A stretch of DNA of 64,000 nt, from assembly GCA_030426665.1 (NCBI GenBank), contig JAUHYD010000006.1, positions 62,001-126,000 of the forward strand. Direction: 5' to 3'. Every line of letters begins with the position of its first letter. Within the stretch, counting starts at the first letter, position 1. The notes under the pieces are model-generated. The model had not been told where the DNA came from, ran no database searches, and worked only from the letters and a program-made list of their open reading frames with translations. Both the position numbers and the translations under genes were made by a program. This stretch comes from Bacteroidia bacterium (GTDB lineage Bacteria > Bacteroidota > Bacteroidia > Chitinophagales > Chitinophagaceae). Shown here piece after piece: positions 1-11,000 of the stretch.

Positions 1-1
1 A

Positions 2-1651
2 ACCATGAGCGGCATGGAACAGTCCTATAACGAACGGAAAACCACCGATAGTAAGCGATACGTAGGAGAATACATACGTGCCTACCTGGATGGAGAGCCA
101 TTCCCCGGAATTCAGAATGAGTATAAGTACTACAAGGCCATGTTACCGACAATAACCGTTGCTGAAGTAAATAAAATAGCGAAGGAATGGGTAAAAGATA
201 AGAATACATTTACGCTGATCACTGCACCGGAAAAAGATGATGTTAAGTTGCCAAGCGAAAAAGAGTTGCTGGCTATGACGGAAAAGGGATTTGCACAAAA
301 AGTGGAGCAAACTAAAGAAAAGGCAATTGCTTCGCAGCTATTAGCAAAACGCCCTCAATCCGGGAAAGTAATTAATGAGGAGAAAAATAAAGGCTTTGAT
401 GCAACCACCTATACGCTTAGCAATGGTGTGAAAGTAACCATCAAGCACACTGATTTTAAGAGTGACGAAATAATAATGTCCGGTGTTAAGAAAGGAGGGT
501 CCAACAGTTATGGCGTGAAGGACAAAAGTAATGTGCAGTTTGCTACAGATGTTGTGGAATCTATGGGTGTTGGACAATTCGCACCAAATGATCTTGAGAA
601 AGTGCTGGCCGGAAAGAACATACGTGTTAATGTGTCGATAGGCGATATTTCTAACACAGTTTCAGGAAGTAGTACCGTGAAGGACTTTGAGGATATGCTT
701 CAACTTGTGTATTTGTATTTGACTGAGCCTCGAAAAGATGCGGGACTGTTCAAGGCATACAAAGAAAAGCAAGTGTCTATGTTGCAATTCCTGTCAAGTA
801 ACCCGAAAGCGGCATTTTATGATACTACTATCAATCGCTTGTACAACAACAACCCGCTAGCGCCAATGGTCTTTCCGAAGCCTGAAGATTTTGATAATCT
901 GAACCTTGATCGTGCACTAGAGATTTATAAGAAAGAACTTTGTGATGCCAGTGGATATCATTTCTTCATCACCGGCAATATAGATGCTAAAGAAGCCAAG
1001 TCGCTGCTCGAATTGTACTTGGGTAGTATTCCGGCTTCGAAGGTTACTCCTGAGTTTAAAGACAATCATGTGCGGCAGGTAAAAGGGAAAATAAGAATGG
1101 ACGTGCATAGGGGCTCGGAGAAACAGAGCCTGATTTTGGCGATTTACAGTGGCGAGGTAGCATATAGCGAGGATTTGGCACTTAAAGCATCAGCATTGGC
1201 AGAGGTGTTAAATATAAAAGTGATAGAAGAGTTGCGTGAGAAAATGGGTGCCATATACGGTGGCGGGTTTCGTGCCAGCGTAGAGAAAGAGCCATATCAG
1301 CATTACAGCATTCAACTTCAATTACCCTGCGGACCCGAAAATGTCAGTAAACTGCTTGCCGCGGCGGAAGTGGAAATAGACAATCTGATAAAACACGGAC
1401 CAGATAAAAAGGATTTGGATAAGGTAATCAGCCAATGGCGTGAGAAGCACACGACCAATGTGATTGAGAACAGATACTGGAACGGTAAAATGAATAGTGT
1501 GTTATTTTGGGGTAGGGACGAAGACAGGGTGCTGAAGTACGATTCCTATATCGAGAAGCTTACTCCTGCAGATATTCAAAACACCGCTAAGCTGTTACTT
1601 AATGGTAAGAATGAATTTGTATCTGTTTTGTATCCTGAAGAGAAAAAGTAG
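2..1651 (+). CDS. M16 family zinc peptidase, C-terminal part (5' end outside window)
   Basis: The reading frame is open to the left edge, so the gene starts upstream and only the last ~549 codons are seen. The visible part matches the rear of a two-module M16 (insulinase/PqqL-type) peptidase. Residues 1-120 look like the end of the first module, and from about residue 133 a second module begins ('YTLSNGVKVTIKHTDF', followed by a Gly/Ser-rich strand), the usual start of the non-catalytic half. The catalytic HxxEH motif belongs to the N-terminal module and is not in view, so activity cannot be judged. Members of this family in Bacteroidota are typically exported and degrade peptides in the periplasm. 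A strong hairpin follows the stop codon, suggesting this is the last gene of its transcript. Confidence 0.85.
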   Translation, partial: TMSGMEQSYNERKTTDSKRYVGEYIRAYLDGEPFPGIQNEYKYYKAMLPTITVAEVNKIAKEWVKDKNTFTLITAPEKDDVKLPSEKELLAMTEKGFAQKVEQTKEKAIASQLLAKRPQSGKVINEEKNKGFDATTYTLSNGVKVTIKHTDFKSDEIIMSGVKKGGSNSYGVKDKSNVQFATDVVESMGVGQFAPNDLEKVLAGKNIRVNVSIGDISNTVSGSSTVKDFEDMLQLVYLYLTEPRKDAGLFKAYKEKQVSMLQFLSSNPKAAFYDTTINRLYNNNPLAPMVFPKPEDFDNLNLDRALEIYKKELCDASGYHFFITGNIDAKEAKSLLELYLGSIPASKVTPEFKDNHVRQVKGKIRMDVHRGSEKQSLILAIYSGEVAYSEDLALKASALAEVLNIKVIEELREKMGAIYGGGFRASVEKEPYQHYSIQLQLPCGPENVSKLLAAAEVEIDNLIKHGPDKKDLDKVISQWREKHTTNVIENRYWNGKMNSVLFWGRDEDRVLKYDSYIEKLTPADIQNTAKLLLNGKNEFVSVLYPEEKK

Positions 1652-1666
1652 ACACAGTTTTTTGAG

Positions 1667-1715
1667 CGTGGGTTGAGAGGAGGTATATCAATATGCCTGA
1701 AATTCTCAACCCACG
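1667..1715 (+). terminator. Rho-independent terminator after the M16 peptidase gene
   Basis: A 12-bp perfect inverted repeat (1667-1678 with 1704-1715, arms cgtgggttgaga/tctcaacccacg) begins 15 bases after the stop. The 25-nt interior can pair further (aggtata with tatgcct, one G-U), giving one long hairpin, and a T-rich run follows. Confidence 0.7.
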
Positions 1716-2064
1716 TTTATTTTAAGTTAGGGTCGCGCCCTTTAGGTTCCGTTAGATGGCATTTGCGCATTTTCTCTTTTTAGTTGACCTCCGATATTTT
1801 TTGTGGCTCAATTGAAACTTATTCGCTTCTTAGGTTTGGCATGACTTTCATTAAGCTTGGTGAAACAGATATGCTTCGAATATTATCCCGGCGCCTTAGT
1901 TTACGTAAAGTGCGTGAATATTGAAATCACGGCACTGTACGAAACAACAGTGCTGTTCCGAGTACGCTAAGTGGTGGCGCGGTTTTGAAGGGGATTATGA
2001 TACAAGATGAATACGGCAATATTTACCGTTCACTAACGGGCTTTCCTGTGCAACTGGTATCAGT
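1716..2064. other. Convergent intergenic stretch without a recognised gene
   Basis: About 350 bases lie between the M16 terminator and the flotillin stop codon, unusually long for a convergent gap here. It holds a 7-bp hairpin at 1932-1953 (gcactgt/acagtgc, 8-nt loop). A short plus-strand ORF starts at 1997 after a purine-rich stretch (about 48 codons, running into the antisense of the flotillin gene). I do not recognise either as a gene; the stretch may be decayed sequence. Confidence 0.4.
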
Positions 2065-3594
2065 CTACTCAGGCTTTGCCTCTGGTACTATCTCCTCAGC
2101 AGTATCCGTTGATTTTGGTTGCTCTTTGTCATTTCCCTTCAGGTAGCTGGGCAGGTTCATGCCCGCCATGTTAAACAGGTCGTTTAGTGGTGGCACAGTC
2201 TTCATCATGCCCGATACGAAGTTTGCGGTAGACGTATTGCCATTGTCGTTGCCGTTGGCTCCATCCCACACGGTTATCTTATCTATTTTAATGTTTTTAA
2301 CGGCTTCTACCTGCGTCTTAACCAGCTCCGGCAATTTTTCTAGAAGTAACAATTGGAAAGCCTTGTTAGCGTCGCCACCGGCAGCTTTCACCACTTGCTC
2401 ATAGCCCTGTGCCTGCTTCGTTAATATTTCGTACAATCCTCGTGCCTCAGCGTCCATACGAGCGTAGATGGCGTCAGCCTCACCTCTTGCGTTTTCACGT
2501 TTAGCTTCTGCTGCTGCCTGTGCCTCTATTATAGCACGTTGTTTGGCGATTTCTGCAGGTACCACCACATTTGCTATTTGTGTTGAGCGTTCTCTTTCAG
2601 AGCGGGCAATTTCTGCCTTTTGTTCCGCCTGATATGCATCTTGAAGCGCCATTGCCTCCTGCACTTTTTCTGCTGATATTGCAATACGAAGCGCTTCAGC
2701 TTCTTTCTCTCTTCTAAGCGCATCGGAGGAAGCGATATTGATTTTTGCAGTGTTCTCGCCGGTTACAGCCACGGCATTTGCTTCTGCAATCTTCACCCTG
2801 GTATCTCTAGCTGCTTCTGCCTTTCCGATAGATTCATCTTTTGATGCGGAAGCAATGCTGATTTCTTTGTCCTTAACGGTAACAGCTATTTTTACGTCCC
2901 GGTCCCGGTGGGTCTCGGCAATCTGGGTGTCCTTTTCCCTGTCTGCCATCGCCTTACCGGTTTCTCCAATTTTCTCCTGCTCGGCTACGCTTATCTTAGC
3001 TTCATTGATTGCCTTTGCTGCGGCTTCTTTACCCAACGCCTCAATATATCCTGACTCATCCTTGATATCTGTAACGTTTACGTTGATGAGTTTCAGGCCT
3101 ATTTTCTTCAATTCGCTATCGACGTTCTTAGAGATGTTTTCGAGGAATTTATCTCTGTCAGAGTTGATTTCCTCAATTGTCATGGTAGCAATAACCAAAC
3201 GTAGCTGTCCGAAAAGTATGTCTTTTGCCAATTCCTGAATTTGCTCGTGTGTTAGTCCGAGTAGCCTTTCCGCAGCGGTGTTCATGCTGTCAGACTCGGT
3301 AGAGATGGCAATTGTAAAACGACAGGGTACATCGACACGAATATTCTGACGGCTCAGAGCATTGGTCAGGTTGGCTTCTATGGAAAGTGGTTTAAGGTCC
3401 AGATAAGCATAGTCCTGTATGACCGGCCAGATAAATGCACCGCCACCATGAATACACTTGGCAGAACTGCCTCCGGTTCGTCCGTAGACCACGAGTATTT
3501 TGTCGGACGGGCAACGCTTATACCGGGCAACTAAAGCCGATACGGTTACGAAAAGTACTATTACCGCTACTACAATAAGGACAATCGGAGACAT
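2065..3594 (-). CDS. Flotillin-family SPFH/band-7 membrane scaffold protein
   Basis: The 509-residue protein has a single N-terminal membrane segment (residues ~3-24). An SPFH/band-7 domain follows (~28-200), then a long Ala/Glu/Lys-rich coiled-coil region (~190-410) with repeated AEAxxR-like heptads, and a variable tail. This is the order seen in flotillin/YuaG (FloT)-type proteins, which oligomerise at the inner membrane and organise membrane microdomains. The gene lies 17 bases downstream of an NfeD-like gene on the same strand, matching the YuaF-YuaG pairing known from Bacillus, so the two are probably co-transcribed and act together. The length is normal for the family. Client proteins cannot be inferred from this sequence. 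Confidence 0.88.
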   Translation of the reverse strand: MSPIVLIVVAVIVLFVTVSALVARYKRCPSDKILVVYGRTGGSSAKCIHGGGAFIWPVIQDYAYLDLKPLSIEANLTNALSRQNIRVDVPCRFTIAISTESDSMNTAAERLLGLTHEQIQELAKDILFGQLRLVIATMTIEEINSDRDKFLENISKNVDSELKKIGLKLINVNVTDIKDESGYIEALGKEAAAKAINEAKISVAEQEKIGETGKAMADREKDTQIAETHRDRDVKIAVTVKDKEISIASASKDESIGKAEAARDTRVKIAEANAVAVTGENTAKINIASSDALRREKEAEALRIAISAEKVQEAMALQDAYQAEQKAEIARSERERSTQIANVVVPAEIAKQRAIIEAQAAAEAKRENARGEADAIYARMDAEARGLYEILTKQAQGYEQVVKAAGGDANKAFQLLLLEKLPELVKTQVEAVKNIKIDKITVWDGANGNDNGNTSTANFVSGMMKTVPPLNDLFNMAGMNLPSYLKGNDKEQPKSTDTAEEIVPEAKPE

Positions 3595-3611
3595 AAGTGT
3601 GTTTTATTTAT

Positions 3612-4184
3612 TCAGGCGTTTATTTTTTCGACCACTAATAGTCCATCATTTTCTATACTTATGACTTTTACCATAGTGCCGGTATCTATTTTTTCGGATG
3701 TTGTCACTGCTCCCAATTCCCTCACGGAGCCTTTCACGCTAATCAGAACCTTTCCCTTGCCACCCATTTTGCCGGGTATAGAAAGGTATACCTCGGCCGT
3801 TTTGTTGATGGCCTCTGACAATTTAAAGGAGTTGTCTTCTGCGAGCTTAGTTACCTGACTAATAATCAAAAAGAACAAGTATACAAATGCTATCCCGGCA
3901 GCAAGAGATACCGCAATTAGCAAATTTGTGTTTGGAATGGAGTTGAAGAACGAAATGCCACACCAACTGAATCCCAACAAAAAGTTAATCAGGTTACGCA
4001 AGGAGAATACCTGAAAAGGAGTGTCAGCACCATCCAGGTTGCCATCAAAATCGGAAGACAAACCGTCTGACGCATCTGCACCCATAAATGTCATTACGGT
4101 TTGAATGACAAATATCAATGACACCGGAAGTGCAATGAACCAAAATGTCTTGAGTATGGTGTCCATACCTTCGAAAAATTCCAT
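3612..4184 (-). CDS. NfeD/YuaF-like membrane protein with C-terminal OB-fold
   Basis: The protein has 190 residues. Three hydrophobic segments are visible (about 14-35, 62-82 and 87-108), followed by a compact C-terminal domain (~128-190) rich in Val, Gly and Lys. This domain resembles the OB-fold of NfeD/YuaF proteins ('GKVLISVKGSVRELGAV', then a 'GTMVKVISIENDGLLVVE' strand pair). In Bacillus the YuaF protein is encoded with flotillin and influences membrane organisation. Here the gene immediately precedes a flotillin gene with a 17-base gap, supporting the same partnership. The family is inferred from architecture and context; the sequence outside the OB-fold is poorly conserved. Confidence 0.75.
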   Translation of the reverse strand: MEFFEGMDTILKTFWFIALPVSLIFVIQTVMTFMGADASDGLSSDFDGNLDGADTPFQVFSLRNLINFLLGFSWCGISFFNSIPNTNLLIAVSLAAGIAFVYLFFLIISQVTKLAEDNSFKLSEAINKTAEVYLSIPGKMGGKGKVLISVKGSVRELGAVTTSEKIDTGTMVKVISIENDGLLVVEKINA

Positions 4185-4472
4185 TTGGTAAATTTACGGT
4201 ATTTTGGATTATAAAATGTGTAGTTTGTATAATGTTCAGTGTGCAATAATCTGAATAAAATTCCGATTTGGTGAGATCTCTATCCGAAATTATGGGAGGT
4301 GTTTTTTGTATTAATAGTCCGGTGTTTCAGTAGCAACTCGCATAATTTTTGTACCTTTCGGGCGGTATGAGTAATCATACCTTTTTTTATTTATTTGTAT
4401 GCACGTAGGGCCGTATTTTGCAATGTTTTTCGTGTAATATGAGGAATTAACCCCTTAAAATAACAGAAGTAA

Positions 4473-5051
4473 ATGTTTGCTTTTTTGGAAGGCAGTTTGG
4501 TGTACAAGTCACCATCGTTATTGTATATGGATGTCCATGGCGTAGGGTATGAGTTAAATATTACCTTGCAGACATATGCAAAAATTCAACATTTAGATAA
4601 ATGTCGTTTGTTTACACACCTTCAGGTACGCGAAGATGCATGGGTGTTGTATGGCTTCGCTGATGAGGAAGAACGCACAACATTTAGACAATTATTGAAC
4701 ATTAGCGGTGTGGGTGCAGCCACCTCGCGTATCATATTGTCGTCACTCACAACCGATGAACTTGAACAGGCAGTTTCAGGGGAGGATAGCAAGGCTTTGG
4801 AGCGAGTAAAGGGTATCGGGGGGAAAACTGCGCAGAGAATAATTCTTGAACTCAAAGGTAAACTGCAAAAAAGTAATAATTCGTCCTCAATATCGCCTGT
4901 AAAACACAATACTACACAGGATGATGCGTTAATAGCGTTAATGAACCTTGGTATTAGCAAGGCAATGGCAGAGAATGCCATAAAGAAAGTAGACAATGCG
5001 TCGGCATTAACTGTTGAAGAAATCATCAAACAAGCATTACGCGCATTGTAA
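4473..5051 (+). CDS. ruvA: Holliday junction branch migration protein RuvA
   Basis: The 192-residue protein has the standard RuvA plan. An N-terminal OB-fold starts 'MFAFLEGSLVYKSP' and includes the 'DVHGVGYELNI' strand. A central domain has two helix-hairpin-helix motifs ('NISGVGAATSRIILSSL' near residue 75 and 'VKGIGGKTAQRIILELKGK' near 115). A small C-terminal three-helix domain (~150-192) is where RuvA contacts RuvB. RuvA tetramers bind four-way junctions and load the RuvB motor during recombinational repair. RuvB and RuvC are not in this window. The sprA gene starts 21 bases downstream, and the two are probably co-transcribed. Confidence 0.96.
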   Translation: MFAFLEGSLVYKSPSLLYMDVHGVGYELNITLQTYAKIQHLDKCRLFTHLQVREDAWVLYGFADEEERTTFRQLLNISGVGAATSRIILSSLTTDELEQAVSGEDSKALERVKGIGGKTAQRIILELKGKLQKSNNSSSISPVKHNTTQDDALIALMNLGISKAMAENAIKKVDNASALTVEEIIKQALRAL

Positions 5052-5072
5052 AAACGCAAACAGAACACAACT

Positions 5073-8000
5073 TTGAAGGGGCAGGGTAATTTCGGATTCA
5101 GATTGTTGTTATTTATCGCTTTGGTGGTTGCCATTGCGAATGCGGCTGCGCGTGGGTTTGTTCCGTTTTTTGACCCATATATCCCTGATGAAGATACAAC
5201 CCGAGGAAAGGATTCGCTTTCCGGAAATGAATCAGCAGACACTTCCCGTGATTTAAAATTCCCCATTCATGATAAAACCGGGAATCCAATGGTAGATCAG
5301 GAAAACCCGAAAAGTATAGATTTGAATGATCCTAAAAATGTAAGCAAAACATTCAGATATGATCCGGATTCAAATAAATATTACTATACCTCCAAAATAG
5401 GAAATGAATATTTGCGCAGCCCTACCTACCTGACGATGGACGAGTACATGAAGTACCGGGCAAAAGAAGATGAGCAGGCATACTTTCAGAGAAGACTGGA
5501 CGGCCTGATGCTTTTTAACAAGACTCCGGAATTGCCTCAGATGTATAAAGAAGGTTTATTCGACCGGATTTTTGGCAGTAGCACTATTCAGGTAAAGCCA
5601 CAAGGAAATGTTGACGTAACCTTCGGCGGTAATTGGCAAAATATTCAAAATCCGGCCCTTCCGGTAAGAGCACAGAAATATGGAATTTTTGATTTTGATA
5701 TGCAGATGAACATCAACCTGCTGGCAACAATCGGAGATAAACTCAAGCTGAATATCAGCAATAATACCAAGGCTACCTTCGATTATCAGAATATTCAGAA
5801 ACTGAACTACAACGGCAAGGAAGATGAAATGCTGAAGAAGATAGAAGCGGGTAATGTGAGTTTCCCGTTGAAAAGTAGTCTTATCAGTGGCGTCCAGTCG
5901 TTATTTGGTATCAAAACACAGTTGCAATTCGGCAAGTTGTGGGTGACTGGTGTCATCTCGCAGCAGAAGTCTCAGCGCAAAAGTCTGACAATTCAGGGCG
6001 GTGCACAGGCACAACAAATAGCCATCAAGGCAAATAACTACGAAGAAGACAGAAACTTCTTATTGTCTCAGTATTTCTACAATCATTACAATAAGGCACT
6101 CGAAAAATATCCCGTTATCAACTCTTTGGTGACTATTAACAAAGTAGAAGTGTGGGTGACAAACCGGACGGGAGCGGTAACCGGTGTTCGTGACATATTG
6201 TGTTTTCAGGATTTGGGGGAAGCAGATCCGTATTTAAAGCAGTTTGCGAATACCTCTAGTGGCATACCGTATGGGCTGCCCGACAACCGCGCTAACAGGC
6301 TGTATAGTCAATTGCAATCTAACCCTAACGGCCGCCAGCAAAAATCCGCTACCGGGGCAGCGGTTTCTCTCGGACTTACGCAGCAACAGGATTTTGATCG
6401 TATTGTAGCGGCAAGACAGCTTTCTCCAACCGAATTTAGTTTCAATCCGCAGTTAGGGTATATAATGCTCAATACACAGATGAACTCGGACGATGTGTTG
6501 GGTGTTGCGTTCCGTTACACATATCGGGGAAAAGTATATCAAGTGGGTGAGTTTGCCTCTGACTTGCCGCCGGACTCTACCAATCCCAAAGTCTTGTTTT
6601 TGAAGACACTTAAAGGAACGGCACCACGAACAACGCTACCCATATGGAAGCTGATGATGAAAAACGTATACGCACTCGGTGGGTTTGGAATTTCGAAAGA
6701 AGATTTTGTATTGAATGTGTTGTATCAGTCGCCGGGAGGAGGAGAGAAAAGGTATATGCCTGAAGGTCCGTTATCAGGAACACCTTTTATTCGATTGTTG
6801 AACCTTGATCACCTGAATTCACAAAATGAACCATATTCCGATGGTATTTTTGACTTTGTAGAGGGGTTTACAATCAACACTCAGCAAGGTAAGCTGATAT
6901 TTCCGGTACTGGAACCATTTGGTGCCGACCTGAGACCCGCCGTGGGTAACGATCGTGTGCTGGAGCGGAAATACATATACAGCGTGCTGTATGACTCTAC
7001 CAAGTTCATCGCGCAACAGTATCAGCAGAACGACAGGTATATTATTAGGGGGTCTTACAAGTCATCTTCTTCGTCAGATATATTTTTGGGTGGGTTTAAT
7101 ATTCCTCCCGGGTCGGTGTCTGTGAGTGCCGGTGGCACGAGGCTCGTTGAGAATCAGGATTATTCTATTGAGTACGGGCTGGGGCGGATAAAAATCCTGA
7201 ATACCGGTATCCTCAACTCCGGCGTACCAATAAATATACAATACGAGGATAATGCGACTTTTGGCTTCCAGCAGCAGAATTTTATGGCGATGCGTCTGGA
7301 CTATTACAAAAATAAGAACCTGACACTCGGTGGTACAATAATGCGTCTGAAAGAGCGACCATTTACGCAAAAAGTAACATTCGGAGACGACCCTATTCAG
7401 AACACAGTTATCGGTTTGGATGCCAACTACCAAAAGGAAGTGCCTGCCATTACCCGCCTGGTAGACAAACTGCCGGTTTATGCTACCACAGCTCCTTCAT
7501 TTTTGAATACAAATATCGAAGTAGCTGGGTTGCTGCCCGGGCATCCAAAGCAGATAAATGCACTTGACCCGGAAGGTTCTGTTTATATTGATGATTTTGA
7601 GGGGACCAGTAGTAGCTATGACCTCAAATTCCCTGCGCAAGCCTGGTCGCTCGCAGCTACGCCGTTCGGGGCTACAAACCGGAACGGTCAGGTGTTGTTT
7701 CCGGAGGCCTCTTTAACAAATGATCTTACATATGGTACTAATAGAGCCAGGCTGGCCTGGTACATGCTGGAGCCACAATTGATAAACCCCGGGACTACGG
7801 TGCCGGATTATGTGAAGAACGACTCTAATCAGCACTATATCCGATTGATTCAAAGCAAGGAAGTCTTTCCTAACAGAAATACCGTCGTTTTGCAGGGTTC
7901 TTTGAATACCTTCGATTTAGGCTTTTATCCGTCTGATAGAGGTCCTTACAACTTCGATGCAACAAACATAGACCCCAATACAGGTAAGCTGTTAAATCCG

Positions 8001-11000
8001 GAGAAACGCTGGGCCGGTATAACCCGATCAATTACTAACACCAATTTCGAGGCGTCTAATGTACAATATGTTCAGTTTTGGGTGATGGACCCGTTTCTGA
8101 ACAATGCGAATAAGCAAGGTGGCTCTATGTTTATCAACCTGGGCAACGTTTCAGAAGATGTATTAAAGGATGGTAGGATATTTTTTGAAAACGGTATCTC
8201 CTCGCCATTTGACGCGACCAAGTTAGACACTACCGTTTGGGGATACGTTCCGAGGTTTGCGCAACAGATTACCCATGCATTTGACAATAACAACAGCGCG
8301 CGGAAGTTACAGGATGTCGGATATGACGGACTGCCGGATGTTGCTTCTGAACCCAATCAGCAAAGTGAACAGTTGATTTTCGCTAACTATCTTAAACAGT
8401 TGGAACAAAAGCTTGTTGGCGGTACTTCAAATCCGGCATATGCAGTTGCCATTTCTGACCCGGCAACAGATAATTTTCGATTTTACAGGGATTCGATTTA
8501 TAGCGGTGGAACCAGTCCTGATAAGATAAGCGTATTGACGCGTTACAAGCACTTTAACAACCCGGAGGGCAATTCGCCGATTACAAGTCCCAATTCTGCC
8601 TATGCTGCTTCCGGAACAACGATTCCGGAGTCTGAAGACCTGAACAGGGATAATACAATGAATGATGCCGAGTCGTACTTTCAGTATCGCATTGATTTTA
8701 CGCCAAACATGAAGGTGGGTACCAATAACATTATTAGCGTTCAGGAAAACCTGGATGGTGTGAAACTGCCCAACGGTAAGGTGGAGCCGGAACGTTGGTA
8801 CCAGTTTAAAATACCCATTCAGAATTACGACAAGCGCGTTGGTGGCATATCTGATTTCCGGTCGATTCGATTTCTTAGAATGTTCCTTACCGGATGGCAG
8901 GATAGTGTAATTATGCGATTTGCATCTTTTGAGTTAGGGCGTAATCAATGGAGAACATATAAATATGCGTTGAACAAACCGGGAGAGAACCTGCCACAAC
9001 AGAATCAGGGGTTGACGGACTTTACTGTTACATCAGTGAGTATTGAGCAGAATGCGTCTCGCGAGCCGGTACCATATGTGATGCCTCCCGGCGTTAACCG
9101 GCAACAGAGCGCCAACCCTTCCAATCCGCAGCAACCACTATATCTGAACGAGCAATCATTGTCATTAAGGGCTTGCGCTTTGCAAGACGGTGATGCGCGT
9201 GGTGTATTTAAAGAAGTGAATGTCGATATGCGTCAATTCAGTTACTTGCGGATGTTCCTGCATGCTGAGTCTTTGGTAGACCAACCTGCTGTTAGAGATG
9301 CCGACATAGATGCATTTATTCGGATTGGTAGCGATTTTACCAATAACTATTATGAATACCGGACACCGTTAACAATAACCGCACCGGGTGTGAGCGTAAA
9401 TCGTCAGGACCTGATTTGGCCCGATAAAAATAACGTCAACATCAAGCTGCAGGAGCTTGTTGAGGCAAAGAAGGAGCGTGATGCTAAGAACTGGCCCAAT
9501 TATATCCCCTATGAAACCAAAGACTCAAAGGGCAATACTATTTTCATAATTGGTAACCCGAATATCGGTGGGTCAAAAAATATTATGTTGGGTATTGTGA
9601 ACCCTGCAAAGACAATTAAGTCTTCTGGAGATGATGGGTTGCCAAAGTGTATTGAAGTTTGGTTTGATGAGATGCGTATTTCCGGAACTAACAATCAGGC
9701 CGGGTATGCTGCCGCCGGTAAGGTATCAGTACAAATGGCAGACTTAGGAAGTGTAAACCTTTCAGGAAGTATGCACACTCCGGGATATGGGAGCATAGAC
9801 CAGAAAATCCAACAACGATTTCAGGATAAGTACCATCAGTACAATACTTCCACCAATTTGGCTTTAGGCAAGTTGATGCCGAAGGATTGGGGTGTTCAGT
9901 TGCCGTTGTATGTTGGTTATACCCAGAACGTAAGCACACCCAAGTACAATCCTTTTGACCAGGACGTTTTGTTGGATTACGAATTAGAAACGGCACGTAG
10001 TCAGCGTGAAAAGGATTCTATTAAGAAGGCTGCACAGGATTTTACTTCGATCACTAGTTTCAACTTGTCAAATGTACGGATACAGGGAAACCCGGCGTCC
10101 AGAAAGGCGAGAATGCCCTGGAGTATCAAGAATTTCGACTTTACTTATTCCTACAATAGTCAACTAAAACACAACCCAGTTGTGGAGTCTGACCGTTTGA
10201 CCACGCAGAGGTACGGTATGGGGTACACCTATGCTATTAAGTCAAAGTCAATAGAGCCGTTTAAGCGGGCATTTAAGTCGAAATCGAAGTGGTTGGCATT
10301 GATAAAGGATATCAACCTTAACCCATTGCCATCTACGTTCAATGCGCGAAATGATCTGAACCGGATAACTCAGGAATTGCAGATTAGAAACATAGACGAC
10401 GGCAGCGGGTATCGTATTCCTGCTACGTTCTTCAAAAATTTCACATGGACAAGAACGTACGCACTACGTTGGGAGCTGATGAAGTCCATCTCATTGGATT
10501 ACACGGCGACAAATGTTTCGCGAATTGAGGAACCATATGGTAGAATTGACAACAAGGAGAAAAGGGATTCGCTCATCAAGAGTGTAATGACTTTCGGGAA
10601 AAACAATACGTATAATCAGACTTTCAATAGTACTTATAATGTTCCATTTTCGAAATTGCCATTGACGGACTGGATGAGTGCAAGAGTAATGTACTCTGCT
10701 AACTATTCATGGACGACTGCAGCCCCCATTGCCTATGCACAGGGAAACACGATAGGGAATACCAGAACACAAACGGTGAATGGCGAGTTCAATATGTCGC
10801 AGTTGTACAATAAGTCCAGATGGTTGCGCGCGTTGAATACTAAACCCAGAGAACCCGGGCAAAAACGTAGGGGAGAAGTGGCGAAAAATGACCGAAGGAT
10901 GAACTCACAGGTTGATCTTCGAAAAGGTCAGCAGAATATGGCTCCGGGCGAGTCTGAAGAATCGGAAGATAAGAAGGGCAAAAAGAAGAAGAAACCTAAG

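Noticed and set aside
1997-2142. Short plus-strand ORF (about 48 codons) after a purine-rich stretch, starting 'MIQDEYGNIYRSL'
   Set aside because: The start looks gene-like, but the frame soon runs antisense into the flotillin gene and no family could be confirmed; at most a fragment.
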